A DNA stretch of 39,548 nt, from contig PCCP01000071.1 in NCBI GenBank assembly GCA_002731775.1, positions 1 through 39,548 of the forward strand, given 5' to 3'. Both the position numbers and the translations under genes were made by a program. Shown in pieces: positions 1 to 7,686 of the stretch; the first letter of the stretch is position 1, and every line of letters begins with the position of its first letter. The DNA comes from Gammaproteobacteria bacterium (lineage in GTDB: Bacteria > Pseudomonadota > Gammaproteobacteria > Pseudomonadales > Pseudohongiellaceae). The notes below the pieces were generated by a model. It was given only the letters and a program-made list of their open reading frames with translations, was not told the origin of the DNA and did no database searches.

Positions 1-140
1 CTGGATTGAAAAGAGCGTCGAGTCAAGACAGGCTGTAAACAATTTTGCTAATGGCTAAGTATGCAACTGATCAGAACCACTACCAGGATAAATCAAAATG
101 GTCGACCCCCGTCGGCCAATTCAATAAAATCGGTGGCAAT

Positions 141-542
141 ATGCAGAAACTAAAAATCGCTGCCCTTGCTTTTGTCTTTCTCTGGTTTATGTCAGGTGGC
201 ATTTATCATTTCATTAATGCCGACTTCTTCCTGAATATCATGCCGCCCTATCTCCCTTTTCATCTGGCAGCAGTCTATGTCAGTGGAGTTTTCGAAATAC
301 TCGGCGCCCTGGGTTTGTTGTTCACCCGCAGCAGGCGCCCGGCTGGCATCGGGCTGTTCATCCTCACCATCGCGGTTTCACCGGCCAATATATATATGTG
401 GATGAACCCGGATCTATTCCCGGATATTTCCGAACCCTTGCTTGCCGTACGATTGCTTATCCAGGTGCTGTTATTGGCTTGTATCTGGTGGTCGAGCTTG
501 CCGGCGATGACGTCGATCGACGCTGCATTGAAGTCTGACTAG
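141..542 (+). CDS. DoxX-like small inner-membrane protein
   Basis: The protein has about 133 residues and four hydrophobic segments, a size and layout typical of DoxX-like membrane proteins. The N-terminal half contains HFINADFFLNIMPPYLP followed by a SGVFEILGALGLL segment, and later SPANIYMWMNPD. This order (a His-Phe-x-x-Pro/Ala-Asp region, an SGxxEIxG helix, then PANIYM) is the recognisable pattern of this DoxX branch. The chosen ATG begins MQKLKIAALAFVFLW, directly ahead of the first membrane helix. The frame stays open upstream to an ATG at 51, but that extension is polar and unlike the family. No specific role can be read. DoxX relatives have been linked to thiosulfate or redox metabolism, but that is family knowledge for other branches. 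It is convergent with the DUF454 gene. Confidence 0.75.
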   Translation: MQKLKIAALAFVFLWFMSGGIYHFINADFFLNIMPPYLPFHLAAVYVSGVFEILGALGLLFTRSRRPAGIGLFILTIAVSPANIYMWMNPDLFPDISEPLLAVRLLIQVLLLACIWWSSLPAMTSIDAALKSD

Positions 543-580
543 ATCCAGGGTGACAGAGCAACAGGCCGGTACCCTGACCC

Positions 581-934
581 TTAGCCATTGCCCATGGTTC
601 TTTTAAACTGGTTTATCCCTGACTCAATTGCGCTGGTAATAATCCTGGCAGACATCCAGAACGACAATCTGATGCGCTGAGAAAAGGACAAACCGCTAAT
701 CGTATCCGCGTGTTTCATCCATCCCTGAACGGTTGAGTTACGCTTGAGAATGGAATCGAAGCGACTGGAAATTCTGGCTAGCAAGATGGCAGCAATAAAC
801 AGGAAAATAAAACCGGGAATGATGGGCAATACCAGGCCGATTAGCCCCACCACCAGAAAACAGGCGATTAGCGCTATACATATCACCTTGGTTAAAACAG
901 GCATGCGGTAGGAAGCTCTTTTCGAAGCCCTCAT
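581..934 (-). CDS. DUF454 (YbaN-like) inner-membrane protein
   Basis: The 117-residue protein has two closely spaced hydrophobic helices near residues 14-50. Its core, LVGLIGLVLPIIPG followed by FLFIAAILLARISSRF, matches the DUF454/YbaN pattern of a G-x-x-LP-x-x-P turn and then an A-R-S-S-x-R-F segment. The cytoplasmic tail contains a VQGWMKHAD stretch equivalent to the usual conserved W region. Function is unknown across the family. The ATG used has a short GGGA upstream; an internal Met at residue 11 is a possible alternative start. The gene stands alone, convergent with the DoxX-like gene and followed upstream by about 250 bases with no credible gene. Confidence 0.75.
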   Translation of the reverse strand: MRASKRASYRMPVLTKVICIALIACFLVVGLIGLVLPIIPGFIFLFIAAILLARISSRFDSILKRNSTVQGWMKHADTISGLSFSQRIRLSFWMSARIITSAIESGINQFKRTMGNG

Positions 935-1121
935 TGTCCCAGTCTGCCAATACGATTAATCATTGAACAAGAGAATATGCAGCAACCATGCCATTTTTTA
1001 TCTTATTGTTTTTATTACAATATTTTACAGATACCGGCCTTGTTTCCCGCCTGAGAATGGCGAAATTCGCCAAAGTTTGATACTGCAAGGCGTTAGGCTG
1101 AGCCGCAACCGAATGCTGGAT

Positions 1122-1154
1122 GTCGGCTGCCGGAGCTTAACTCCGACAGCCGAC
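1122..1154 (-). terminator. Strong hairpin downstream of the NHL gene
   Basis: Two 14-base arms (1122-1135 and 1141-1154) pair with one mismatch around a 5-base loop. The hairpin lies about 30 bases past the stop codon of the NHL-repeat gene. There is no T-run on either side, so it is not a classical intrinsic terminator. It could protect a transcript 3' end or be a repeat element. The rest of 935-1184 shows nothing else. Confidence 0.4.
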
Positions 1155-1184
1155 TACCGCGAATCCAGGCTGCATGCCCGCCAG

Positions 1185-2345
1185 CTAACGGGGCACGAAC
1201 TTGGTCATTCCCTGAATCGGTCCGACCTCGCCGGCATAGACCACGCCGTTACGATCGACCGTCACACCCTCGCCCATGGAGCCGACACCACCCATACCCG
1301 ATGGTCGTGAAGATTCGTGAGCAGGAACGAAATACAAGACCTCGCCGGTGCGGGCATTGCCAACTCGCAGTCCCTTACTCCAGCCTGGGTTGTAGTTGTC
1401 ATCGGATTCGGAGTCGATGGCATAGAGCATGTCGGTATTGGGATCGATAAACAGGCCGCTGATACGGCTGAACTGATACCAGGTGTCCAGATGTTTACCG
1501 TCCTGGCTAAAGATTTGAATACGGGCATTGCCGCGGTCCGCCACGAACAGCCGCCCCTGTGAATCCATTGCCAGGGAGTGTGGAGAACGAAACTGTCCGT
1601 CTTCGTATCCAAATTCACCGAAGCTCTTGATAAAGGTCCCGTCCGGTGCAAACATGGAGATACGACTCTTGGAGGTCGGGCCGGCAGCATCTTGAAATTG
1701 CGCACCATGGGTATCACCGACGTAGATGGTACCGCTGGGTGCTATCAAAACATCATTCGGCGCGTCGAAATGGGTCGGTGGATCACCGGTTTCGCCGCCG
1801 GTGCCCAGGGTCATCAACAACTCACCTTCGGGGCTGAATTTCATTACCGTGTGACCCTTGCCTGCCGCCCAGGGGTTTTCTTCCAGCTCCCTGGCATTGG
1901 CGGCACGGGCATCTACTACCCACACATTGCCTTCGCTGTCCACGTCCATGCCATGTGGCCATATAATCAGGCCGGCGCCGAAACTAGTGAGCACATTGCC
2001 ATCCGGATCCAGCTTGACGATAGGATTGACGTCGGAGGTCGCACAGGAATTCGTGCCACAGCGATCACCGGCCCAAACATTGATGCCATCGATATCGATA
2101 TTGACCGCGCTCACCGATCCCCAGCTGCGACCATCGGGTAGGGTGCCGAAGTTGCGTTGGGTTTCATAGGGATTGGGTCGACTGTTAATCGGTTCCTGAT
2201 CGGCATGGGCAGCCGGTTGAATTGCGCCGCGTCGGCCCTGTGCCATTAGCGGTGCCGACAGTATAGACAGCACGATCGCCGCTACGCCTGCTTTAAGGAG
2301 AAAATGTGCCCCGGCTGAGGGAGCGCTCTTATAAGTTTTATTCAT
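1185..2345 (-). CDS. Secreted NHL-repeat beta-propeller protein
   Basis: The 386-residue protein starts with a signal peptide (hydrophobic stretch about residues 16-36, ending near LMAQG). The mature part is made of NHL-type blades. The clearest has FGEFGYEDGQFRSPHSLAMD followed by a GRLFVADRGNARIQIF strand, the standard NHL consensus; others read WPHGMDVDSEGNVWVVDA and SGTIYVGDT. The arrangement resembles peptidyl-alpha-hydroxyglycine alpha-amidating lyase-like propellers, but metal and active-site residues of that enzyme cannot be confirmed by eye, so a specific reaction is not claimed. Location is inferred to be periplasmic. The ATG is preceded by an AGGTG Shine-Dalgarno at good spacing. 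Neighbours give no clear pathway. Confidence 0.8.
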   Translation of the reverse strand: MNKTYKSAPSAGAHFLLKAGVAAIVLSILSAPLMAQGRRGAIQPAAHADQEPINSRPNPYETQRNFGTLPDGRSWGSVSAVNIDIDGINVWAGDRCGTNSCATSDVNPIVKLDPDGNVLTSFGAGLIIWPHGMDVDSEGNVWVVDARAANARELEENPWAAGKGHTVMKFSPEGELLMTLGTGGETGDPPTHFDAPNDVLIAPSGTIYVGDTHGAQFQDAAGPTSKSRISMFAPDGTFIKSFGEFGYEDGQFRSPHSLAMDSQGRLFVADRGNARIQIFSQDGKHLDTWYQFSRISGLFIDPNTDMLYAIDSESDDNYNPGWSKGLRVGNARTGEVLYFVPAHESSRPSGMGGVGSMGEGVTVDRNGVVYAGEVGPIQGMTKFVPR

Positions 2346-2609
2346 AATTCACCTCGTAGAACTGCTTTAAAATCCTTGATTGATACGTCTCTGATCTGAC
2401 AGCTGTCGGAGTACATTCCGATTCGCCGACACACCGGTTCGATCCAGAGTGACCACCACGCGGCGGAACTTGAGAACATGGACTCTCGGGCTAGTATTGT
2501 CAAGACGGCTCAGCCCGCGGGGTTTAAGGCCAGATGACTAAATCCAGGCTAGACTCCCGCCACCGGGCTGCGTATGCTCTGCTCCTTGATAAAACCCCAT
2601 GAGGCCCAC

Positions 2610-3173
2610 ATGCGGAGCAGCTTGATCCTTATAATCTTCGCGATCGTCATCCTGATAGCTGGTGTCCTGATCGCCATCAGCCTGGCGCAACCGGTTGCAA
2701 ACTCCGGTGGCATTCCCCATCCCGACATTTCGGGCATGCAGGCCGGTGGTGATGGCGCCGCTCGACTCGAGTATATTGGTTCTCTGGCTTTTGCCTTTCA
2801 GTGTTTGCTGCTCGGCCTGGTCGTCTGCCTCTGTGCACTGGGCGTATCTGCACGGCGTCGAGGCCGCGAGTTCATGATTTACATGGGAAGCTCCCTGGGC
2901 TTCATGCTGATCGTATGGTGGCAGATGTATTCCCGTCACCAGGAGTTTCTGGAATCTGGCAGCACCGCCTACTTCATGGGCTTTCCCATTGCGACCGCGT
3001 GGCAGGTTTACGGCACCTGGCTCAGCGCCATTCCCCTGATCCTTATCTACAGTATTGGTTTCCGCAAATATATCTACACCCGTGAAGATGAAGAGAAATT
3101 CAATCATCTGCTGGCCGAGCGAAAAGTAGTCGAACAAAAGTTATCCGAAAACAAAGCCAGCGAGTCGCAGTAA
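2610..3173 (+). CDS. Small membrane protein paired with the symporter
   Basis: No named family is recognised. The protein has about 187 residues with roughly four hydrophobic helices (around residues 4-24, 55-78, 85-105 and 130-150) and a charged C-terminal tail with many Glu, Lys and Gln that may form a short coiled coil. The ATG used begins MRSSLILIIFAIVIL and is preceded by GAGG; an in-frame ATG at 2574 would add 12 residues that look non-coding. The stop lies four bases before the GTG start of the sodium:solute symporter, so the two are almost certainly co-translated. Several symporter families have small membrane partners, which makes an accessory subunit plausible, but this is inference from position. 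Confidence 0.6.
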   Translation: MRSSLILIIFAIVILIAGVLIAISLAQPVANSGGIPHPDISGMQAGGDGAARLEYIGSLAFAFQCLLLGLVVCLCALGVSARRRGREFMIYMGSSLGFMLIVWWQMYSRHQEFLESGSTAYFMGFPIATAWQVYGTWLSAIPLILIYSIGFRKYIYTREDEEKFNHLLAERKVVEQKLSENKASESQ

Positions 3174-3177
3174 AGCT

Positions 3178-4674
3178 GTGGAAGCCTATAGACAGGAAAT
3201 AATACTGGGCGCCGTCGTCGTCTACATGCTGTTCTGCGTACTGACCGGTCTGTGGGCTATGCAGCGCACCAGGAGCCCCAGTGACTTTTTTATCGCCGGG
3301 CGCGGACTCGGCCCTATAGTCATAGCCCTGGCACTATTCTCCAGCACCCTGAGCGGATTTGGATTTGTCGGTGGCCCCGGGTTGGTCTATTCCATCGGCG
3401 TCAGCTCTTTCTGGATGGTGGTGATTTCCTCCACCGGCTATGCCGTCGGTTTTTTCCTGGTGGCGAAACGCATTCGTATGATCGCCGAATTGCGGAATTG
3501 TATCTCCCTGCCCGATATCGTCGCAGCCCGTTATCGGAGTGAGGCAGTAAGATTTCTGATGGCGGTAACCATCGTCCTCGGCGTCATGGGCTATCTCGCC
3601 ACCCAAATACTGGCCATGGCAGTGGTGATGCAGGCCATCCTCACCGGCACGGCCATGTTTGCGGACATTAGCCTGGTGGCCTGTGTGATTATTTCATCTG
3701 CCGTGCTGATCTTCTATTGCGTCACCGGAGGCATCATCGCCTCGGTTTACACCGATGTAGTGCAGGGCACCATCATGATGATCGCCGGTACCCTGATACT
3801 GTTTACCGCCATGTCGGTATTCGATGGCGGCATGGCCGAAGCGACATCCATCATTCTTGCCGATGACTCTGAAGCCATCATGCCTTTCGGGGCAGCAGGC
3901 ATCATGGCGTCGTTGGGATGGTTCTTCGTCTTCGGCCTGGGCCTGGCCGGGCAACCCCACATCATCACCAAGATGATGATGAACAAAAACATCTCTGATA
4001 ATCGCAGCATCCTGCCAATGTCGCTGTTCGGCTACATCATGGCTGCTTTGCTGTGGATTTCCATCGGTGTCGTCATACGTGCAGCCGTTATCGACGGCGT
4101 CATCGATCCACTGGCATTACCCGACGACGCCGCCTCCGTGTTTCTGTCGGTGTTTGCCAGCCCACTGTTGGCGGGCATCGTCTTCGCTGGCCTGTTTGCA
4201 GCGATCATGTCTACGTCCGATGCATTTCTGAATATCGGTACGGCGGCAATTATTCACGACATCCCCAAAGCCATCCGCGGCCATAGCGTAAACAACGAGT
4301 TGTTCTGGGCGCGAGTGGTCACCGTGCTGCTGGCTATAGTCGCCGCTAGTTTCGCATTGTATTCCCACTACACAGATGCAACCCTGGTCGCCATTCTCGG
4401 TGCCTTCGGCTGGGCTACGTTCTCGGCGTCTATATTCCCGGTAGTCGCTATCGGGCTTAACTGGAAAGGCGCAACTGTGATGGGAGCGGTGACCGCGATC
4501 GTTGCCGCCCTGCTCATCAATTTCGTCGTCCAGTTGGGAGGGATCGTGCTGCCCTACGGAATTAGCGGCGGTCTGGTGTCTTTCGTCACCTCTCTGCTGT
4601 TGTTTATCGGGGTATCTCTGCTTGGCAAGCCGCCGGAGTTGGATGCTGATATTGAAAGTGTGCTGAACATCTAA
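3178..4674 (+). CDS. Sodium:solute symporter (SSS family)
   Basis: The 498-residue protein has about 13 hydrophobic helices, the usual size and layout for SSS-family sodium-coupled transporters with a LeuT fold. Recognisable family features are SPSDFFIAGRGLGP after the first helix, SSTLSGFGFVGGPGLVY in the second, YTDVVQGTIMM in the middle and GQPHIITKMMMNKN near the centre. The start is a GTG four bases after the preceding membrane protein gene, consistent with translational coupling. The substrate (an organic acid, amino acid or sugar) cannot be assigned, as close subfamilies differ little by eye. The next gene converges from the other strand. Confidence 0.85.
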   Translation: MEAYRQEIILGAVVVYMLFCVLTGLWAMQRTRSPSDFFIAGRGLGPIVIALALFSSTLSGFGFVGGPGLVYSIGVSSFWMVVISSTGYAVGFFLVAKRIRMIAELRNCISLPDIVAARYRSEAVRFLMAVTIVLGVMGYLATQILAMAVVMQAILTGTAMFADISLVACVIISSAVLIFYCVTGGIIASVYTDVVQGTIMMIAGTLILFTAMSVFDGGMAEATSIILADDSEAIMPFGAAGIMASLGWFFVFGLGLAGQPHIITKMMMNKNISDNRSILPMSLFGYIMAALLWISIGVVIRAAVIDGVIDPLALPDDAASVFLSVFASPLLAGIVFAGLFAAIMSTSDAFLNIGTAAIIHDIPKAIRGHSVNNELFWARVVTVLLAIVAASFALYSHYTDATLVAILGAFGWATFSASIFPVVAIGLNWKGATVMGAVTAIVAALLINFVVQLGGIVLPYGISGGLVSFVTSLLLFIGVSLLGKPPELDADIESVLNI

Positions 4675-4722
4675 GCTGCGACAGGCAGGTTCAGACTACT
4701 CCCTTCGACACCATTAGTTCTT

Positions 4723-5802
4723 TTACTTCTCTGCCACAAACCCCTTCCAGGATTGCATGTAGGCAACAAACTTGTCCGACAAACCTTCGCTGCGCAAATG
4801 TTCTTCGGCTACGGGTATTTGCATCGGTGTAAAATTGGGGTCGCTCTCATACTGCCGTGGAAAATCATGATGTAGAATTGCTGCCCGCCCCAGCATGATC
4901 CAGTCCGCACCGGCGGCCAGTGCCAGTTCGGCCTCTGCCGGGGTACGAATCTTGCCGGCGACACCGAGGCGCACATCACCCCGCTCCAACTCGGTAAAGT
5001 AAGACATCAGGCTGCGCCCCTGCATGTCTTCTTCTATCGGTTTCTTGAACACGTCCCACAGCGACATGTCGAGAAAGTCGATCTGAGCCTGGTCCAACAT
5101 CCGCGCTGCCACTGACACGACTTCGGAAAGTTTCATGCCGAAGCGCTCGGGTGACAAGCGTACGCCAAGCATGAAGTCCGGGTGGCACTGCTCGCGCACA
5201 CCGGCAATAATTTCGAAGAAGATGCGGCTCCTGTTTTCCAGACTGCCACCATACTGGTCTTGCCGCTGGTTAATTTCGCTGCTGAGAAACTGGCAAAGAA
5301 TATAGCCGTGGGCACCATGAATCTCGACACCGTCGAAGCCTGCTCGCTCCGCGCGCAGAGCTGCGGCGACAAAATCACTGACAAGTTGTTCCACCTCCAC
5401 GGAGCTCAGAGCCCTGGCGTCGGTTTCCTCATTGTCGCTGGGGCAAACAGGCGTCTCGCCAATCAATTCGGCCGGCGAGCGCATGCCGGCATGGTGCAGC
5501 TGGCAAATGGCAATGCTGTTCTCGCTTTTTATCTTGCTGGCGAGACGAGTCAGGCCTTGCAGATGCCGATCGGAAAAAACACCCAGTTGTCCGGGAAATC
5601 CCTGCCCAATCGCCTGTACATGGGCAGCGCAGGTCATGGTGAGACCAAAGCCACCTGCCGCGCGCATGGTGAGCCACTTGAATTCTTCATCGGAAAGAAC
5701 ACCATCGACATGACTTTGCAGATTAGTGAGGGGCGCCAACATAAAACGATTTTCCATGTCAGGACCGCGGGTGAAACTCAGGGGTTCAAGCAACTTGCGC
5801 AT
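4723..5802 (-). CDS. NADH:flavin oxidoreductase, Old Yellow Enzyme family
   Basis: The 359-residue TIM-barrel protein carries the standard OYE motifs. These are ICQLHHAG around residues 99-106, the active-site pair in IHGAHGYILCQFLS (His162 and His165), NQRQDQYGGSLENR around 178-191 that helps bind FMN and substrate, and a late GADWIMLGRAAI segment for FMN phosphate binding. It should reduce activated C=C bonds in the cytoplasm with NAD(P)H. It lacks the C-terminal iron-sulfur and NAD domains of the 2,4-dienoyl-CoA reductase branch. It is the last gene of a minus-strand run and is separated from the amidase by a decayed amidohydrolase fragment. An in-frame Met at residue 16 is another possible start. 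Confidence 0.85.
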   Translation of the reverse strand: MRKLLEPLSFTRGPDMENRFMLAPLTNLQSHVDGVLSDEEFKWLTMRAAGGFGLTMTCAAHVQAIGQGFPGQLGVFSDRHLQGLTRLASKIKSENSIAICQLHHAGMRSPAELIGETPVCPSDNEETDARALSSVEVEQLVSDFVAAALRAERAGFDGVEIHGAHGYILCQFLSSEINQRQDQYGGSLENRSRIFFEIIAGVREQCHPDFMLGVRLSPERFGMKLSEVVSVAARMLDQAQIDFLDMSLWDVFKKPIEEDMQGRSLMSYFTELERGDVRLGVAGKIRTPAEAELALAAGADWIMLGRAAILHHDFPRQYESDPNFTPMQIPVAEEHLRSEGLSDKFVAYMQSWKGFVAEK

Positions 5803-5863
5803 ATATCGAAACCAGGTAATTCTCAGGGAGCCAATCGAAAACAGCGGGCAGGGTACTACTTCT

Positions 5864-6073
5864 TCAAGCTAAACGGAAATATGCGTTCAGCATAAAAGGG
5901 TCGGCGATATAGATGGTGGGAACCAGGTAGGTGCTACCGGCAATCATTCCATCGATGATCTAGTGGTTTAAGATAGACTCATGTTCGATGGGCACAACGC
6001 CTGCCTGCACCGCAGCCAGCACTTCATCCGAGCCATGGGCGTGGGCTGCTAGCTTGATGTCGTAGTGATTGAA
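5864..6073 (-). pseudogene. Remnant of a metal-dependent amidohydrolase (C-terminal part)
   Basis: Read on the minus strand directly after the amidase stop codon, and in the same frame, this stretch encodes a segment of an imidazolonepropionase-like amidohydrolase. It reads KLAAHAHGSDEV, then AVQAGVVPIEHES, then a single in-frame TAG, then STYLVPTIYIADP. The order AHAHG, IEHxS, TYLVPT is the family's characteristic stretch around the metal-binding His and the following strand. About 65 codons survive on either side of one stop, with no start codon or N-terminal barrel. It belongs to a different amidohydrolase branch from the YtcJ-like gene of the same operon. It is interpreted as what remains after a deletion fused it behind the amidase. 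Confidence 0.7.
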
Positions 6074-7591
6074 TTAGATGGATACCATCTGTGGTCGTTT
6101 CTCTAGATGATCCGTAATCCCCTCATAAGCCATTGCAAATTCAAGCACCTTCCGGTCTTCGCCAAATCGACCCATGATCTGCATCCCCATAGGACGACCG
6201 CTAGCGTCAAAGCCCGCCGGCACATTGACCACGGGTATGCCTGCCAGGGTGCCGCCGATAACCACTTCCATCCAGCGGTGATAGGTGTCCATCTTGCGAC
6301 CATTAATCTCCTGCGGCCAGTGGATGTCCTTGGGGAAAGGAAATACTTGTGCCGTCGGTAACACCAGGAAATCATATTCATCGAATAGGCGGCTTAGCTC
6401 CCGAAACCAACTGGCTCGCACCGAGCCCGCTTGATAGATATCTGCGGCGCTCAGTTTTAGCGAATATTCAATTTCCCAAATATACTCGGGTTTTAGTTGC
6501 TCTTTAGTAGCCGGATTATTGTAGAGATCCATGGACCCTGCCCGGGACCAATGCCGAAGATCCATCCATGCCTGCCATAGCGCTGCCATATCGAAATTTG
6601 GCATGCACGGCTCCACCACTGCACCGGCACTGGCTACGGTTTCCAGGCTCGATTCGCAGACATCGAGCACGCCAGGCTCGGTGGCCAGGTAGTTGTCATA
6701 ACTGCCCATCCAGCCCAGCTTGATGCCATTGAGATTCAAGGCGCTGAAATCATCGGTCTCGGGTAAATCGTCCGGCAGGGAAAGTGGTTGGTTTGGAATC
6801 GGGCCGACAAGACAGCGCAGCAGACGAATCGCGTCTTCGGTGTTTCTTCCCAGTGGTCCGGAGGTGGAAAGTCGATGGTAAAAAATATCGCCACCTGGCA
6901 CCCTTCCTGATGTCGGTCTGAAGCCAATGACATTATTGAACGCACCCGGGTTGCGCAATGAGCCCATCATGTCGCTACCATCAGCCACGGGTAACATGTG
7001 AGTAGCCAGACCAGAGGCTGCACCGCCACTGCTGCCACCGGCAGTCAGGGCAGGGTTATAGGCACTGCCGGTAGCACCGAACACAGGATTATAAGACTGG
7101 GAACCGAGACCGAATTCTGGCGTGTTGGTCTTGCCGATAAAGATTGCCCCCTGGTTTCTGATACGCGAAACCAGCAGGCTGTCGTTTTCTGCAATGCGGT
7201 TGGCATAGATAGGAGAACCGCTGGTGGTGCGCATGCCGGCAACGTTGCTAAGGTCCTTGACGGCGTGGGGCATGCCGTGCATCCAACCCCGGTACTGGTT
7301 TCTCGCCAGCGCCTGATCTGCATCCAGGGCATGGGCCAACAAGTCATCGTCATCCACTATGCTCACGATAGCGTTGTAAACAGGATTGTATCGATGAATG
7401 CGCTCCAGGTAGGCCTGCATGACTTCGACACAGCTGACTTCGCGTTGTCGTATAGCCGTCGATAGATCGGATGCGCTCAGGCTGGTTAAATCAGCAGGCA
7501 GACTGGCTGCAAACAGCTTGGCTTGCCTCTGGGGCAAAATCAACACCGCTCCCAAAGCTGTAGTGCCGGCAATGAATTCTCGTCGCTTCAT
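6074..7591 (-). CDS. Secreted amidase (amidase signature family)
   Basis: The 505-residue protein has an N-terminal KRREFIAGTTALGAVLI export signal, probably Tat type, so it likely works in the periplasm. The Ser-cisSer-Lys catalytic set of amidase-signature enzymes is visible: Lys112 in HAVKDLS, Ser187 in TAGGSSGGAAS and Ser211 in GSDMMGSLRNP. It should hydrolyse a carboxamide to acid and ammonia or amine. In most family members the last motif reads GSDxGGS; here Met replaces one of the glycines of the oxyanion region (residue 209). It sits between the PQQ-type gene and the OYE gene in the same direction, with GAGGG as Shine-Dalgarno. Substrate unknown. Confidence 0.88.
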   Translation of the reverse strand: MKRREFIAGTTALGAVLILPQRQAKLFAASLPADLTSLSASDLSTAIRQREVSCVEVMQAYLERIHRYNPVYNAIVSIVDDDDLLAHALDADQALARNQYRGWMHGMPHAVKDLSNVAGMRTTSGSPIYANRIAENDSLLVSRIRNQGAIFIGKTNTPEFGLGSQSYNPVFGATGSAYNPALTAGGSSGGAASGLATHMLPVADGSDMMGSLRNPGAFNNVIGFRPTSGRVPGGDIFYHRLSTSGPLGRNTEDAIRLLRCLVGPIPNQPLSLPDDLPETDDFSALNLNGIKLGWMGSYDNYLATEPGVLDVCESSLETVASAGAVVEPCMPNFDMAALWQAWMDLRHWSRAGSMDLYNNPATKEQLKPEYIWEIEYSLKLSAADIYQAGSVRASWFRELSRLFDEYDFLVLPTAQVFPFPKDIHWPQEINGRKMDTYHRWMEVVIGGTLAGIPVVNVPAGFDASGRPMGMQIMGRFGEDRKVLEFAMAYEGITDHLEKRPQMVSI

Positions 7592-7686
7592 TTGCTATGC
7601 CCTCTTAAAGTCATTTTTAGGATTTAATAGGGCAGGGGGATTTTGTGTAATCCCTCCGTGCCTATTAAAGCGTGCCTATTCACGAG

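Noticed and set aside
1578..2141. A 187-codon plus-strand frame over the NHL gene
   Set aside because: It is antisense to clear NHL-repeat coding sequence and has no recognisable features.
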